From NCBI GenBank assembly GCA_949128115.1, contig OX421967.1, forward strand, positions 27,916,635-27,980,634: a stretch of 64,000 nt of DNA. Reading direction: 5' to 3'. Both the position numbers and the translations under genes were made by a program. Under the pieces are notes generated by a model that saw only the letters and a program-made list of their open reading frames with translations, made no database searches and had not been told where the DNA came from. This document shows, piece by piece, positions 22,572 to 34,443 of this stretch (its first letter is position 1; each line of letters begins with the position of its first letter). The DNA is from Anaspis maculata. Its lineage: Eukaryota > Arthropoda > Insecta > Coleoptera > Scraptiidae.

Positions 22572-25500
22572 GATATATGTCACTGTCTCTTACGACTCCT
22601 CTAAATGATCGAAAATCGAAAGATTCACAAGAACAAGAATCTCAAAATCTGCATAAATGTGACATTTGCAATGGTACATTTGTGAACAACATCGGATTGA
22701 AGATCCACTTCTCCAGAATCCATACAAAGAACAATTCTGCCTTGGACTGTCAGAATTCCTCATTTCCCGTTGTTAAATGTATAGATAGAATACGAAATGA
22801 CGAAGGCTCAACTGCGACAACATCTGCTTCGTGCTCAACGGGGATATTTCAGAATCAAAGCAAAATGAGAAGGTACTTTCGACCAAATAATAAATTTGAC
22901 AGCACTGACAGCTCCAAAGAAGATGACCCCCCACAACATTATAATGAGGAGAGTCAAGTCCCGTTAGTTTCACCTGGTCCAAACCACGCTTCAACTTCAT
23001 CTTGCTTATCAGGATTCGAATGTCTTTTTTGCGGTTTCACTTGCCTGAATCAGCGCGGTTTGAAACTTCATCAGAGAAGAGATAGATGTACACGAAATGC
23101 AGCCGCAAGACTGTTGGGTAAGGTACCAAAGGGCTGTAATAGTTCCAAAGACGCAAATGGTCATTTTGTTCAGCCTACTCAGCCAACACATGTTCGAGTT
23201 ATGCGTCGTGTCCCTAAGAATGTCCGCTTACAGACAGCTGGCTCATTGGCATGTATATTAGAACGCTGCGTGAAATTCAATGATGAGGCTTCCTGGAACG
23301 GTCTGTGCTCATTTGCTAGTCTTGTCTTGGGTTTACCGGCCAAGTGTGAACGTAAAGAGTCTCTGACATCGTTAGTACGGAAGGGATTATCATCGTTTGA
23401 GACATCAACACTGCTTCTACAGTCAAATCAATACAAACCTTCATTTCCCAAAGAGTCTCTTATAGAAGAGTTAAAAAGAAGAGTCGAAGCCAAAATAGCT
23501 GATGGTGATGTCAAAGGTGCCGTCCGTGTTTTATCATCTGAAGGTACTTTTGCCCCAAACAACCTGGAAACCTTAGCTAACCAGCGATCCAAGCATCCTC
23601 CTAGACCTGATGATGTAATATATCCAGCTATGCCTTCGAAATCTAAAATGTCTGATCCAACACCTGTCACAATAGAAGAAGTACGTAAAGCCGTAAAATT
23701 CTTCCCGAATGGTTCGGCTGGGGCTTGGGATTGCTTGCGCCCACAACATTTAAAAGACCTAACCGCCACTTTGAATGATAAATCTGCCATACGTTTATTG
23801 CATTCGATTGCAGAAGTTACTAACTTGATGATGCAAGGAAAAGTTTGTGAGTCTGGATGTTCTCAATTGTACGGTGCTTCTTTGTTCGCGTTACGTAAGA
23901 AAGATGGAGGTATCAGGCCGACTGCAGTGGGTAACACGCTTCGTCGAATTGCTGGAAAGATTATTAGCATGCGTGTACAAGAGGAGTGCGGAAAAAAGCT
24001 AAGACCCTTTCAACTCGGATATGGTACTAAAGGAGGCGCTGAAGCAATGGTCCACGCAACACGGTTTTTTATCAGTGAAGACCTTTCTACTGGCCAAGAC
24101 TGTCGTGTTTTGTTGAAGTTAGATTTTCGAAACGCTTTCGACTGCTTGAGTAGATCTCAACTTTTACGAACAGTCATGGATACTATCCCTGCCTATTACC
24201 CGTTCTTCCACCAGTCTTATGGTAACATAACAGAGTTAAGATACTCAGAACATACACTGGAGTCGGCGTGGGGTGTTCAACAAGGTGATCCACTTGGCCC
24301 ACTTTGTTTTTGCATTTCAATAGTACCACTAGTAGAAAGTCTTACTGCTACGTTGAATCTTTGGTATCTTGATGATGCCACTCTTGGTGGAACCCCAGAT
24401 TCAGTTTTGCATGACTTGGAAACCATCGTTAACTCTAAAGATGTATATGGTTTGGAACTTGATTGGTCAAAATGCGAGCTAATTATCTTGGGAGGGAATA
24501 AACAAAAACGTTATCGAACGGAGAACAGCTTCAAAAGTTTTAGTCAACAAATCAAACTTGTACAACGTGATGAACTTACTCTTCTGGGAAGTCCGTTAAC
24601 TGACGAAGCTGCACCTTCTTTAATCATGAAGAAAACAAAGGAACTTCAACTCAAGGCATCCCGCTTGAAGACTCTTCCAAATCACCAGGCGCTGTATCTT
24701 CTTTGCAATTGTTTCTCCATTCCAAAGCTTCAATATATACTACGAACATGCCCATCGTTCAGATACAGGAACCTTTTACGTGCATTTGATGTTTAGATTC
24801 GCTCAGCGGTTGAGACGTTTACCAACACAAAGATGGACGATCAGACTTGGTCTGTGGCTACTTTGCCTGTGAGATTCTCTGGACTAGGCATACGCTGCAC
24901 TGTTGAACTAGCTCCCTCTGCTTTTTTAGCATCGGTTCACTCGGTTCGCAGCTTGGTTGGAAAACTCACCCGTAATGTGGTCCCATTTGATTTGTCTTCG
25001 TACATATTCGAAGCTTTGGATATATGGAAACGTGAAAGTTTGATCGACGAGCCGAAGGTATCTGTTCATCATATTCAACGTGAGTGGGACAATCCTATAG
25101 TGAAAAAACGTTATGATGACTTGGTGACTGCAGCTCAAAACAACCCCCTGCAAAAAGCTCGTTTGCTTGCTGGTGCTTGCCCCGAATCCGGTGTATTTTC
25201 AAACGTTTTGCCGTCAGCAGCAATAGGTACTTTGCTAGACAACGTGACATTTCGGATAGCGGTTGGCTTACGTTTGGGGAGCAAGATCTGCGAGTGTCAC
25301 TGGTGTCTTTGTGGAGCCAGTGTTGACGAGTTTGGATACCATGGGTTAGCATGTAACAAGATAACTTCTGGCCTACTCAGCCGCCATGCAGCTCTAAATG
25401 AGACCATTCAACGTGCTCTGAAGTCTGCAGGAGTGCCTTCTCTTCTTGAGCCTCCAGGAGTATCAAGAAATGATGGTAAACGTCCAGATGGTTTGACGTA

Positions 25501-25969
25501 CGCCCCGTGGAGAAATGGTCGCCAGCTGGTTTGGGACGCTACATGCTGTGACACTATGTGTGTCAAAGTAACATCACTTTGTCGTCGAAAAAAGGAGGAG
25601 CAGCAGCAGCCAAAGCTGAAGAGCTGAAATCCGAAAAATATTCGGGAATGGCCGACAATTACATCGTTTGTCCTTTCGGTGTAGAGACATCGGGTTCCTG
25701 GGGTCCGTCGGCCAAATCTTTTATTTCGGAAATTAGTCGTAGAATTTTTGAAAAGACTGGTGAGTTTCGTTCCAAAGAATTCTTGACGCAGAGGGTCAGT
25801 TTGGAGATTCGAAGAGGCAACGCTATTGCCATACACTCTACTTTTCCTGCTCAAGGATCTTTGGACGAAATTTTCTATATCCTTCGCTAAATTCTTGTTT
25901 ATAGGATTGTTTATATTTACTCTTTAAATGTTATATTGTATACAAGTGAATAAAACTTTCATAACTTCA
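22572..25969 (+). mobile_element. R2-type LINE (zinc finger, RT, REL endonuclease) inserted in gypsy
   Basis: Flanked by a perfect 10-bp target duplication ATCATTTTAT (22,562-22,571 and 25,970-25,979). The 3.4-kb element carries one long ORF starting five bases from its left edge and a short AT-rich 3' UTR with AATAAA at about 25,949, but no poly(A) tail. N-terminal C2H2 fingers plus a C-terminal CCHC and restriction-like endonuclease place it with the R2-like early-branching LINEs. The insertion is in gypsy sequence, not rDNA. Confidence 0.88.
22577..25890 (+). pseudogene. LINE polyprotein: C2H2 fingers, reverse transcriptase, restriction-like endonuclease
   Basis: From the ATG at 22,577: one C2H2 finger (C28, C31, H44, H49) and a second finger-like motif (C149, C152, H165, C171). 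The RT has KLDFRNAFD (514-522), QQGDPLGP (568-575) and YLDD in place of YADD (597-600). TAG at 24,794-24,796 stops this frame, but homology continues in the same frame to about 25,560, through CHWCLCGASV...HGLAC (CCHC) and RPDG...WDAT, the PD-D signature of the REL nuclease. A one-base frameshift near 25,560 then leads into a final segment ending at 25,890 (WGPSAKSF, RGNAIAIHS). One nonsense and one frameshift disable it; otherwise it looks full length. Confidence 0.9.
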
Positions 25970-25979
25970 ATCATTTTAT

Positions 25980-28225
25980 ATAATGCCGTTTCCAATACGT
26001 TCAAAATACAGCTTCAATTGGTGGAGACAAATTTTGAAATAGATATTGACACAGGTTCCTCAATTTCAGCAGTTTCTTCTGATTTTTATCGAAAGTATTT
26101 GGCTGAGTTTCCCTTACTTACATGCTCTATCACTTTGAATACATATTCTGGAATATAATATTTGACCAATTAGACAGATCAACGTGTCCATTACAGTTAA
26201 CGATAAAACTGAAATAGGCAATTTAATTGTAATGAAAAGTAGGAATGTACCGCCATTATTTAAGCGAAATTTGACGAGAAAGTTCAATTCATGTTTAGAG
26301 TTGAACAGGTTGGAACCTGAACTTGAAGGAGCTTCAGATTTTGATAGCTTGTTGGACAAATTTCAAGACCTTGTCAAAGATGAAGTGGTCTTTCTAAATA
26401 CGAAAAAGTAAATCTGCCGGTCATTAGCGATTCAAAACCAGTATTCTTGAAACCTCAATATTACTTTTGGCTTTCAAAGATAAGGTTGAAACGGAGTTGG
26501 CTAGATTGAAAGACAAGGGTGTTATTATTCCTATTTCTGGTTCTCAATGGAGCACTCTATTAATTACCGGTGGTTGAATTTGATGGTTCGTTGAGACTAT
26601 GTGCAGAATATAAGACCAAATCCAATTCCAATCCTTGAAGATGATATATCCTATAATAGGTATCCTTTGCCAAATATTGATCAGCTCTTTGCAGCTTCAC
26701 AAGGTGGTAAGAAGTTTACGAAACTTGATTTATAAAACGCTTACAATCAAATTGAGGTGGATGAGGAATCTAAGACAATTCTGGCATTTAGTACTGATGA
26801 AAGTATATTTAGAGTAGAGAGACTAGCTTCTAGGACCAAATCTGCTTGTGCTATTTTCCAAAGGATTATGGATAGAACACTACAGTACAGGTACGGTGGT
26901 TTTCCTTGACGATATAGTAGTTACTGGTGGTGATGACGTAGAACATTTAAAATAATTAGAAGTGGTGATTTCAAGATTGCTGGATGCAGGATTTCGTTGA
27001 AAAAAACAAGTGTTGTTTTTTCCAAGAAGAGATTAGGACATGTAATCAGTAAGAAAGGTCTTGAAAAGGGGACGTCGAAGGTAGACGCAATACTGAATGG
27101 CAAAACAGCAGAAATTATTACAGAGTTAAAGTCTTTTCTAGGAATGCTCAGCTATTATTCAACATTTATTGAGAATGTCACAGATATTGTGTGTCCACTT
27201 TATGAATTGTTGGAGAAGAATTCACGTTTTGTACGGAGTAAAAGTTGCGAAAGAGCTTTCATTTAGGCGAAAGAAGCTATCACTTCAGAAGTGGTATTAA
27301 TTCATTACGATCCAGATCTACCTTTCAAAGAGAGTTGCGACGCAAGTTCATATGGAGTGGCGGGAGTATTATCGCACATTTTACCTCATGGAAATGGAAG
27401 ACAAATTTATTTTGTTAATTTGTCCTTCAAGAAATTCTATCGCTATCTAATGGGACGCAAATTTCTTCTGACAACAGATCATAACCCTTTAATTTATTTA
27501 TTCGGAGATAGAAACGTATTCCTGTGATGGCGGCTGGCAAACTACAGAGCTGGGCTGTTCTCTTATCTCAGTTTGATTTCACCATTATATGTATATCTGA
27601 AAGGTACGTTGAATGGAAATGCAGATTGTTTGTCACGCTTACCTTCATGTAATTCTGGCGAAATGGAGGATGTGATAAAATAAATAGTAAATTTCATTTA
27701 TGATAACCATGACCTACCTCTAAAGGCAGCAGATATTCGAGATGAAACAAAAAAGGACGAATTTTCATCTAAGGTTTTATCTGAAATTAAGGAGAGATGG
27801 CCTAACAAATTGTGGAGTTACAATTTTACAAAGTTGTAATACCAAAAAATGCAAAATTTTGTTAGACTCAGGAATGGTGAACATGAAAAGTGAAGCGCGA
27901 TCTTGTATTTGGTGGCCAAAGTTAAATATTAGATTAGATATTGAAAACTTAGTTGAGGCTTGTGAGACTTATAGCAAAACAAGGCCTAGCCGGCCTATAG
28001 CATCATTGATCGAATATGAAAAACCTAGTTACGTTTTTGAAAGAGTTCATACTGATTTTTTTGCTTCGGTTAGAAATAAGGTGTTTTTAGTTTTATTAGA
28101 GGTATTCAGCAAATGAGTGGAAATCCATGAAATAAAACCTGTCACGTCTGCTAGTACCATTGATATTTTGAGGGAAGTTTTCTCTTGTTTTCGTTTACTT
28201 AAGCAAATTATTGTGACAGATAATT
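25980..28225 (+). pseudogene. Gypsy pol remnant: protease, RT, RNase H, 5' integrase
   Basis: Protease: FEIDIDTGSSISAV carries the DTG site. RT: YPLPNIDQLFAA, FTKLDL with a stop, then FLDDIVVTGG near 26,900, and LGHVISKKGL with ELKSFLGMLSYYS. RNase H: FKESCDASSYGVAGVLSH and LTTDHNPL. Integrase: a decayed zinc-binding segment (GMVNMKSEARSCIWWPK), HTDFF and VTDN, where the plus-strand reading ends. At least eight in-frame stops and several frameshifts are visible, so no product is made. Confidence 0.85.
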
Positions 28226-28229
28226 TTTT

Positions 28230-28735
28230 TTAATAAACGCTGGGTCTTATATTTTTGGTCATTTATTCTCCTTTCAACCATTATTTTTTGTCAACATTTC
28301 TGAAATCTCGTACATACACCTCCTCACCCACAAAGAATTGAGTATCCCTTCCTGGTTTTATTATGTTGAATTTCTATTCTTCGACCTTCAAATTCTATGG
28401 TTTAAGTGGATCTAGCCTTACTTCAATATTTCTGTTGAACATCGCAAAACCAGGCGTATAGCACCAGTCGTGCAGTGAGACGTTATCCTGTCATTTGAGG
28501 TATCTTGACAAAATGCAAGAAATCAAGCTAGAACAATTTTGTGGATCTTCAAAAGATTTTTTTACGCTATTTTGACACTTTTGACTGCATTCTCCGCAGC
28601 TCCATTACTAGCCGAGTAATATGGAGGTGTTGAACTCAATTTTATCCCGTTTCTCTTACAAAAAAACTGAAAATTCCTCTGAAGTAAATTGAGAACCATT
28701 ATTTGGAAAAGACATTGTGATGATATGATTTGTGG
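28230..28735 (-). pseudogene. Gypsy integrase 3' part, inverted relative to the rest of pol
   Basis: On the minus strand, decayed but recognisable segments follow in order: NGSQFTSEEF, a TPPY-like stretch, SNG.AENAVKSVK (integrase core with its Glu), and VGEEVYVRDFRN (C-terminal domain). They continue exactly what the plus-strand pol stops at (VTDN, about 28,218). The 3' LTR fragment beyond 28,741 is again on the plus strand. An internal inversion of about 500 bp explains this. Confidence 0.75.
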
Positions 28736-28740
28736 AGGAG

Positions 28741-28832
28741 GTGTGTTACATATTGAGTTGGCAAAAACAATGAAAATGTCATGATATAATTAATAAAGAC
28801 ATTCCGAATTCCGAATACATTTGAATACATGA
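28741..28832 (+). repeat. Gypsy 3' LTR fragment
   Basis: Begins after the purine tract GTGGAGGAGG with TGTGTTACATATTGAG, a plausible LTR start, and matches the left fragment to AATACAT. Sequence beyond 28,832 has no partner in this window, so the full LTR length is unknown. Confidence 0.6.
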
Positions 28833-29862
28833 AAATACTTCAGAGTGTTTTTTACTGCTTCGACCTTGGCATTGGACTTCCTACCAGTCATGAGCAGAGC
28901 TTGATTTGTCAATATTTCAGTTTTAGATAATTATAACTCAACAAACCTCTTGGTAGGAGGTGAATTTCATCGCGAATATCCTGTACAATGTTGCGTTGTA
29001 AGATTACGCAAGTAAATGGCAGAGCTTTGATGAATTTTGTTTACTGTCCCATAACATTTTATATCTACCGTGAAAAATTGTCAGTGCTGCCAACGCAACG
29101 TTTATACCAGCTCACAACACCGAACCAAGCTCCTGACTAATGAAGAGACAGCAAAAAAGCTGCTACCAGCTTCTCTGTGCGTCCAGTAAATACGAAGTAC
29201 CCACTCATATTAAACAAGTATTCAGCTGACGAGCACCTTGCTTGAACATCAACCATTTACTGCCCAACAATCTTTGACCCTTCAACTCTCCCTCTTAGCA
29301 TTCCATCCGGGAACTTCTCCTTTCAGGCCTTTCCACTTGTCATCCCTTCGCCTGCCATTCGAACCCTCCCGGAACAGCGTGAATTGTTACGAGCTTGATG
29401 AAGGTGCAGGACTCCGTGGCAGTGTACGGGAAACAATGGAACGGAACGCAAAGCTATAAATTTTTTACTCCACACTTCGCCTCCATAAGTCGCCGTTTTA
29501 TATTTATCCTATTTTAAAGGCCCCGGCTTTATATCCCAATACCTCCTGGCGAATATATACTAATGTCGATTATTCAAGTTTTACACTTCTATAAAATTGA
29601 TGTTCATAAATTTTTCTGTTCCCGAAAGTAAGTATAGTTACGTTCATACGTATTGAAAAATATTTGTATCTAGTTTCACGACCCTCTGCCAACGCGGAAG
29701 GAAAGTATTGCGATCGTGCAAATGAATCCTATGAAGACGAAACTTCCCGTTTTGAGGTCCCTCAAGGCGATTGAGACCATTTCAAAAGTAATGAGCTGAT
29801 GACTGATAGCAGTGATAGCTGTATGTATTGTGGCATTCCGACTCCACAAGGATAAAGAAAGA
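28833..29862. other. No gene recognised
   Basis: Apparently unique sequence with moderate AT content. Short frames around 29,238-29,459 have no domain. May include the remainder of the gypsy 3' LTR. Confidence 0.35.
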
Positions 29863-30045
29863 CCCAGTCGGTAGCACGGTGAACTCGGCCCCGCTTTCAA
29901 AGACGAAGGTCCCGGGTATAAATCCGGACTGGGCCAGATGGACTTTTTCACGCGTTTCCTAGTACTGGGGCATCTACTAACTATCGTGCGGCGATGCCCC
30001 GTGAAAAGGAATGAAACGAGAAAGCCATCGAAACAAAACCACACC
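29863..30045 (+). mobile_element. tRNA-related SINE (putative)
   Basis: The head has a TAGCACGGTG (A-box-like) stretch, and about 50 bases on GGGTATAAATCC (B-box-like), bounded by CCCAGTC and GACTGGG, which pair like an acceptor stem. The body ends GATGCCCCGTGAAAAGG ... AAGCCATCGAAACAAAACC; the same tail occurs alone at 13,255-13,312, showing it is a repeat family. No clear target duplication or poly(A) tail was found, so the call rests on the boxes and the second copy. Confidence 0.5.
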
Positions 30046-31440
30046 CATGCAAACTAGAATATAGGCGGGTCAAGATAGTCCCGATAATTAATAAGAATCT
30101 ATTGTTCCCATTTTTCATTGACTTTTATTGTGGAATAAATTGAAATTATGGTCTTCGAACTCGCTGATTATTACTGATTAATTCATTTCTTGAAGCATAT
30201 ACCACGATTCCATAACGAACTTGTGTTTGGGGCTTCCGGGGTGCCGAATTGATAAGTGTCATTAATTATTGGTTCAATTAATGGTAGCTAATTAATGGAG
30301 TTAACACACAACGTAGCGTCAGCCTGTAAGGTAGAGTGCGTAGTCGATCTAAGAGAGTGAGCATCCAGAGTAAACAAAAGTTATCAAAAAGGGGTAAGCA
30401 TACATTTCTTCACCATCACGAGCCAATTTATTAGAAGGGGTAGGTTTGTGCAATCACAGTATGAAAAATTGAACATTGATCCGATTAAGTTGAAATTTAG
30501 TAGGTATAGGCATCGTTTTAGCTTGAAATACGCTAATTAGATTTTGACTTCCATTCATGCAGTTGAAGCTACTCGGATAACTAATTTCTCGACTATTTTC
30601 CATGTTTCTGTCCGAGTTCTAAATTATTGAAGTTATGATTTGAATTTTGGTACACAGATGCAACTTGGGTGTAAGTCAAACTTGAACATTAGATATCATT
30701 GTCGATATGAAACGATCCCCTCATTTTTATACCGGGCGTATATTTTTTCTAGTTCAGTATCTATTATAAGAATAGAAAACTGCAATAACAGTCTCTTAAT
30801 TTTTTCTGAACTCTCGTTTTTCGATCTCCCTTTTCGAAATGAAAACCTCCGTCCTGATAACTAATTAAATCTTGGCGGCTATTGCTATCGTCACGTCGTC
30901 ATCGGTTCTCGCCCAATTAAAAATGAACGCCCCCGCACGCCCTCTGGGGGTGGACGGGACGTAATCATTGATAATGCAGTTTCGCTTTGAGTCGGGCGGT
31001 AGTTAGTGACGATACGCGCGGGGGTGGTGGCGGTGGTAGAATTGAAGGGAGCCGGGCCGGGGCATCAGAGCAGGCCATCCAATTAAGTTCACCTCCGCAC
31101 CGCCTCCCTCGACGGTTCAAACCGACTAACCGACTTTCAAATTGCGTAATAATCACGTCACGTCGAAATTAACTTTCCGGTGTAGTGGGGCTGAGAACTC
31201 GCGGTTGAATGTTTTGACTAGGTAGGTAGGTGTACTTGCTCGCTCACCTACTCCTAGAAGTTCATAATAACGAGGTCTGCAGGTGACTAGTACGCACGAA
31301 GGCTGGATCATTTGGGAATACCGGAGTTCGTGCGGTTCGTAATCCGTTTGGACGTTGCTTCCATTTATTTGACGTCAAGGTGGAAGCTGATTTACTGCCT
31401 GGGATTCATCCAACTGAACAAGAATCAACTGCGGGATGGC
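30046..31440. other. No gene recognised
   Basis: AT-rich sequence, with a GC-rich island at about 30,910-31,150 (GGGGGTGGTGGCGGTGG and CpG-rich surroundings) and a TAGG microsatellite near 31,220. The island could be a promoter or first exon of a host gene, but no frame can be defended. Confidence 0.35.
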
Positions 31441-32350
31441 TACAAAATTTAAGAAAGTGTTATGTGAACACTCGAGTATTGCACCTCCTATCTTTCTGGA
31501 AACGATCGCATGTGAATTTCACCTGGATTGATCTCCTCGATTATTTCCGACTGATATAACTCTCAAAGCATAGTAGAGTAGAATGCTTAGTCAGAGTGTT
31601 CGCAGTTAGGATCACACCTTATTGCTAATTGCTATGCGAACACTTCGACCCATTTTTAAGGAGACGATCGCATCTCAATTTTTTTTTTGACGAGTGCCAT
31701 GAAAATTATAACTGTACAAACAGCTCACACCTCAAAAAACAAAAAAAGAACGGGTATTGTTATGTTAAGAAATCATTTCCCGCAGACTGCACCTCCTATC
31801 TTTCTGGAAACCGTCGCATGTAAATGACACCTTGATAAAGCCCCTCGATTGATCCCCTCAAATCTTTCCGACTATTCCTAAAGCATAGTTGAGTAGAATG
31901 CTCAAAGTGTCCGCAATTCATATCACACCGGCGTGCTAATTGTTATGCGAACACGACCTTTCTTTGGAGAGACGATCGCATTTAATTTTTTTTCGACCAA
32001 TGTCAGAAAAATCCTAATACTCACATTAAGGAGCTACTTTACAAACAGCTTACACCTCAACATAACTCAACAGAATAAACGAGTATCGATATGTCAAGAA
32101 ATCATTTCCCGCAGACTGCACTTCCTATCTTGCTTATTGCTATGCGAACACTTGGACTTTTATGGAGACGATTATCTTTATGGAGACGATCGCATTTCAA
32201 TTTTCTTTCGACTAATGGCATACAAATCCTAATACTCAAATTAGGGAGCTACTTTGCAAACAGTTTAAACCTCAAAAAACAGAAAAATGGGTATCGTTAT
32301 GTCAAGAAATCATATCCCACAGACTGCAGCTCCTATTTTTCTGGGAACCA
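31440..32350 (+). repeat. Degenerate tandem array, units about 200-310 bp
   Basis: The ordered motifs TATGCGAACAC, GAGACGATCGCAT.TCAATTTT, AAGAAATCATTTCCCGCAGAC and TGCACCTCCTATCTTTCTGG recur from about 31,450, 31,630, 31,940 and 32,140. Units differ in length because of internal deletions. Frames spanning several units repeat the same peptide text (VKKSFPADC/VKKSYPTDC), an artefact of the array. Confidence 0.7.
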
Positions 32351-32399
32351 CACCTAAAAAAAAACGGTTTGAGACTTGATTGGAGAATTAAAGGAGAAA

Positions 32400-33470
32400 T
32401 TGACCAAGTCGAGTGACCATCCTGAAAGACTCCCATCAGAATATTCAGTTTCATAGGGAAAAGGTTTTATAGGTTTTCCCACAACTGGAAAACACTCGGG
32501 AAATTGGGGAAAAAATTGTTGAAAAATGTTCAAGAACCTATGAACAAGAACCTAAATCTATTATTTAAAAGACGATTGGGGAGAATCGGCTCACGGGTTA
32601 TTTACCTGGGGCAAAGTTTTGATTAATTGCAACTCAGGGCTGCAAACGAAATGTGAGATGAGTCTTCGAGCCTATCAGAAGGTTAGGTACCCAACCACAC
32701 CTGACGAAAAAAGAGTTCTGAAAACTGAAAAAAAAATTAGGGGCGTCAACTGGGCTCAAATAGATACAAGATGACAATCAGGGAACCGATAGGGCTTCAT
32801 ATACAACACAAAAAACACATTGGCGCTCGCTTTAGCCTCAAACAGCAAAAGCAAATCCAAGGGGCACACAAAATATCTGAAAGCCAGAAAACGACACAAG
32901 TAGGGGACCCATTAGGGCTTCAAACGACAGGAAGACACCATGAGACCCTAGTACCAAACCATACAAGAGAGCCGCACATGAAAGGATTGGCGAGAATACG
33001 CCAAAGGGATGAGAGTATACTGGAGTTCCGAAAGCTACAGTGAACACAAGGGGCTTATCGGAGCCTCAAACGATACTCAAAGACACCAAGGATAGGAGCC
33101 TACTGTTGCTTTGAAGGGCACAAAAAGACACAAGATATATCACCGATATCTGCACCTCTCATGCGGCCGTCAGTTTGACATATTTAAATACCTATAAAAT
33201 TTGCCAGGCCGATGTAACAAAATTCACAGGTTGGGTTGATCAGGATATGAGATGGGTCAAAGACTGGTTACATGGCCAGGCCCGGGTGGTATCGGCCAGG
33301 AAAAAGTTTCAAAATGTATAGCGCCCTTCCGGAGAATGATGAAAAACTCCAACTTTAGAATTAGTTTGATTCTTTTGCTGTGTAGTTTCCTGCCGAATGT
33401 GGTCCAGATCCATTAGATAGATTTGAAATAATTAAATGGTGAAGTTTTAACCCACACTGAACCATCGAAA
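32400..33470. repeat. Dispersed repeat family, copy 2
   Basis: Collinear with 36,411-37,280: GAAATTGGGGAAAAAATTG, ATGTTCAAGAACC, GAGATGAGTCTTCGAGC, CAGAAGG then CCACACCTG, followed by an internal stretch of GGGCTTCAAACGACA-type phrases, and an end with GTCAAAGACTG, CATGGCCAGGCCCG, GGCCAGGAAAAA and TAATTAAAYGGT. The internal phrases are the same family as the satellite at 53.7-55.4 kb. No coding evidence. Confidence 0.65.
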
Positions 33471-34206
33471 AATTTCAGTTCAAGATTCCAAGCAACAGAT
33501 TCATTTACTGAATTCTGAGTCGCTGATGAAAAATGACTTCAATTTGAGCGCCTCCGCCTTTGCCGGCTACTGGGTTGCGTCTGAAGAGATCGTGAACAGA
33601 TGATAAGCTCTGGAGGTAAACGCAGTTGCTATCGTCAAAGAAACGACGTATTATTCATGCTCTAATCAAAACAAAATTTCTGGCAATTCAAAGCTAATTT
33701 TATTTTACCTCCACAATTTTCAATGGAAACCTGTGGGAGCTACCTGAAAGGTTGAACTGATGAAGAAGGTGTGCCGATGAGCGGCTTTCGAAAAAATGAC
33801 GACGACGCGCGTTTTACTCTGTGGGGAAATTGGGAAAAGCCGGCGCTAAAAAAAATTAATGACCCTCCAATTTGTAGAATTCAATCGGCACGAGCTGGCT
33901 GGCGTCGAGCAGGAAAGGTATCGATTGGGTGGGAAATTAATTCGAAAATATTGTCGTCTGTGGGAAACGTGAAGCTGGCGTGTCGTTCGATGTTGTTTTG
34001 GAGTTTTATGCGCTTTCGCATGACGTTTATAAAATAAATTGATCAGCCATGTTGAAGACTTAACCTAATGATGTAAATCTTTGTTACAGGTAAGCTGAAG
34101 CTGTCATTACAACGGATGATTCCGCATGGAGCAGTTTGTGAGTATAGGAACCATTCAGACCATTCAATCGCCGATTTCCCCAGGCAGATTATCTGTCGTT
34201 TTGCTT

Positions 34207-34283
34207 GTTTCCATGGTAACAACACGGCCTTTTCGCTTGTTTCCATGGTAACAACACACAACATCGCTTGTTTCCATGGTAAT
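34207..34283. promoter_or_regulatory. Three tandem X-box (RFX-type) palindromes
   Basis: GTTTCCATGGTAAC occurs at 34,207-34,220 and 34,239-34,252, and GTTTCCATGGTAAT at 34,270-34,283, inside a 31-32-bp tandem unit beginning CGCTTGTTTCC. The pattern GTTNCCATGGNAAC is the classical palindromic X-box bound by RFX factors, which drive ciliary genes in animals. Whether this is a functional promoter element or a chance product of a small tandem repeat cannot be told from sequence; no ciliary gene is recognisable nearby. Confidence 0.5.
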
Positions 34284-34320
34284 GACATACAGCATCTTCT
34301 CTATATCATTATACCTACCG

Positions 34321-34434
34321 TGTGATCCAAACCATTCCGAATTGAGGTAGGCTGTGCCCTGGCGAAAAGCAGCTTCATATCCCGGAATTTGACCGTGTCA
34401 CAGCCTGACCCAATCCGGGATGGTTTGGATCACA
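34321..34434. mobile_element. Short hairpin MITE
   Basis: TGTGATCCAAACCATTCCG at the left pairs with GGATGGTTTGGATCACA at the right, followed by GTAGGCTGTG / CACAGCCTGA inside. About 114 bp, non-coding. It lies between the X-box repeats and the larger foldback element, with no clear duplication of flanking bases. Confidence 0.6.
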
Positions 34435-34443
34435 TGGAATATA

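Larger units (their letters stand above)
22216..28832 (+). mobile_element. Degenerate Ty3/gypsy retrotransposon, interrupted by a LINE
   Basis: Order on the plus strand: LTR fragment (22,216-22,313), gag zinc knuckles (22,318-22,561), inserted LINE (22,572-25,969), then protease, RT, RNase H and integrase (25,980-28,225), an inverted integrase tail (28,230-28,735), a purine-rich tract GTGGAGGAGG, and a second LTR fragment (28,741-28,832). The two LTR fragments share AGTTGGCAAAAACAATG and AATTAATAAAGACATTCCGA. Most of gag is missing and pol has many stops, so the copy is long dead. Confidence 0.85.
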
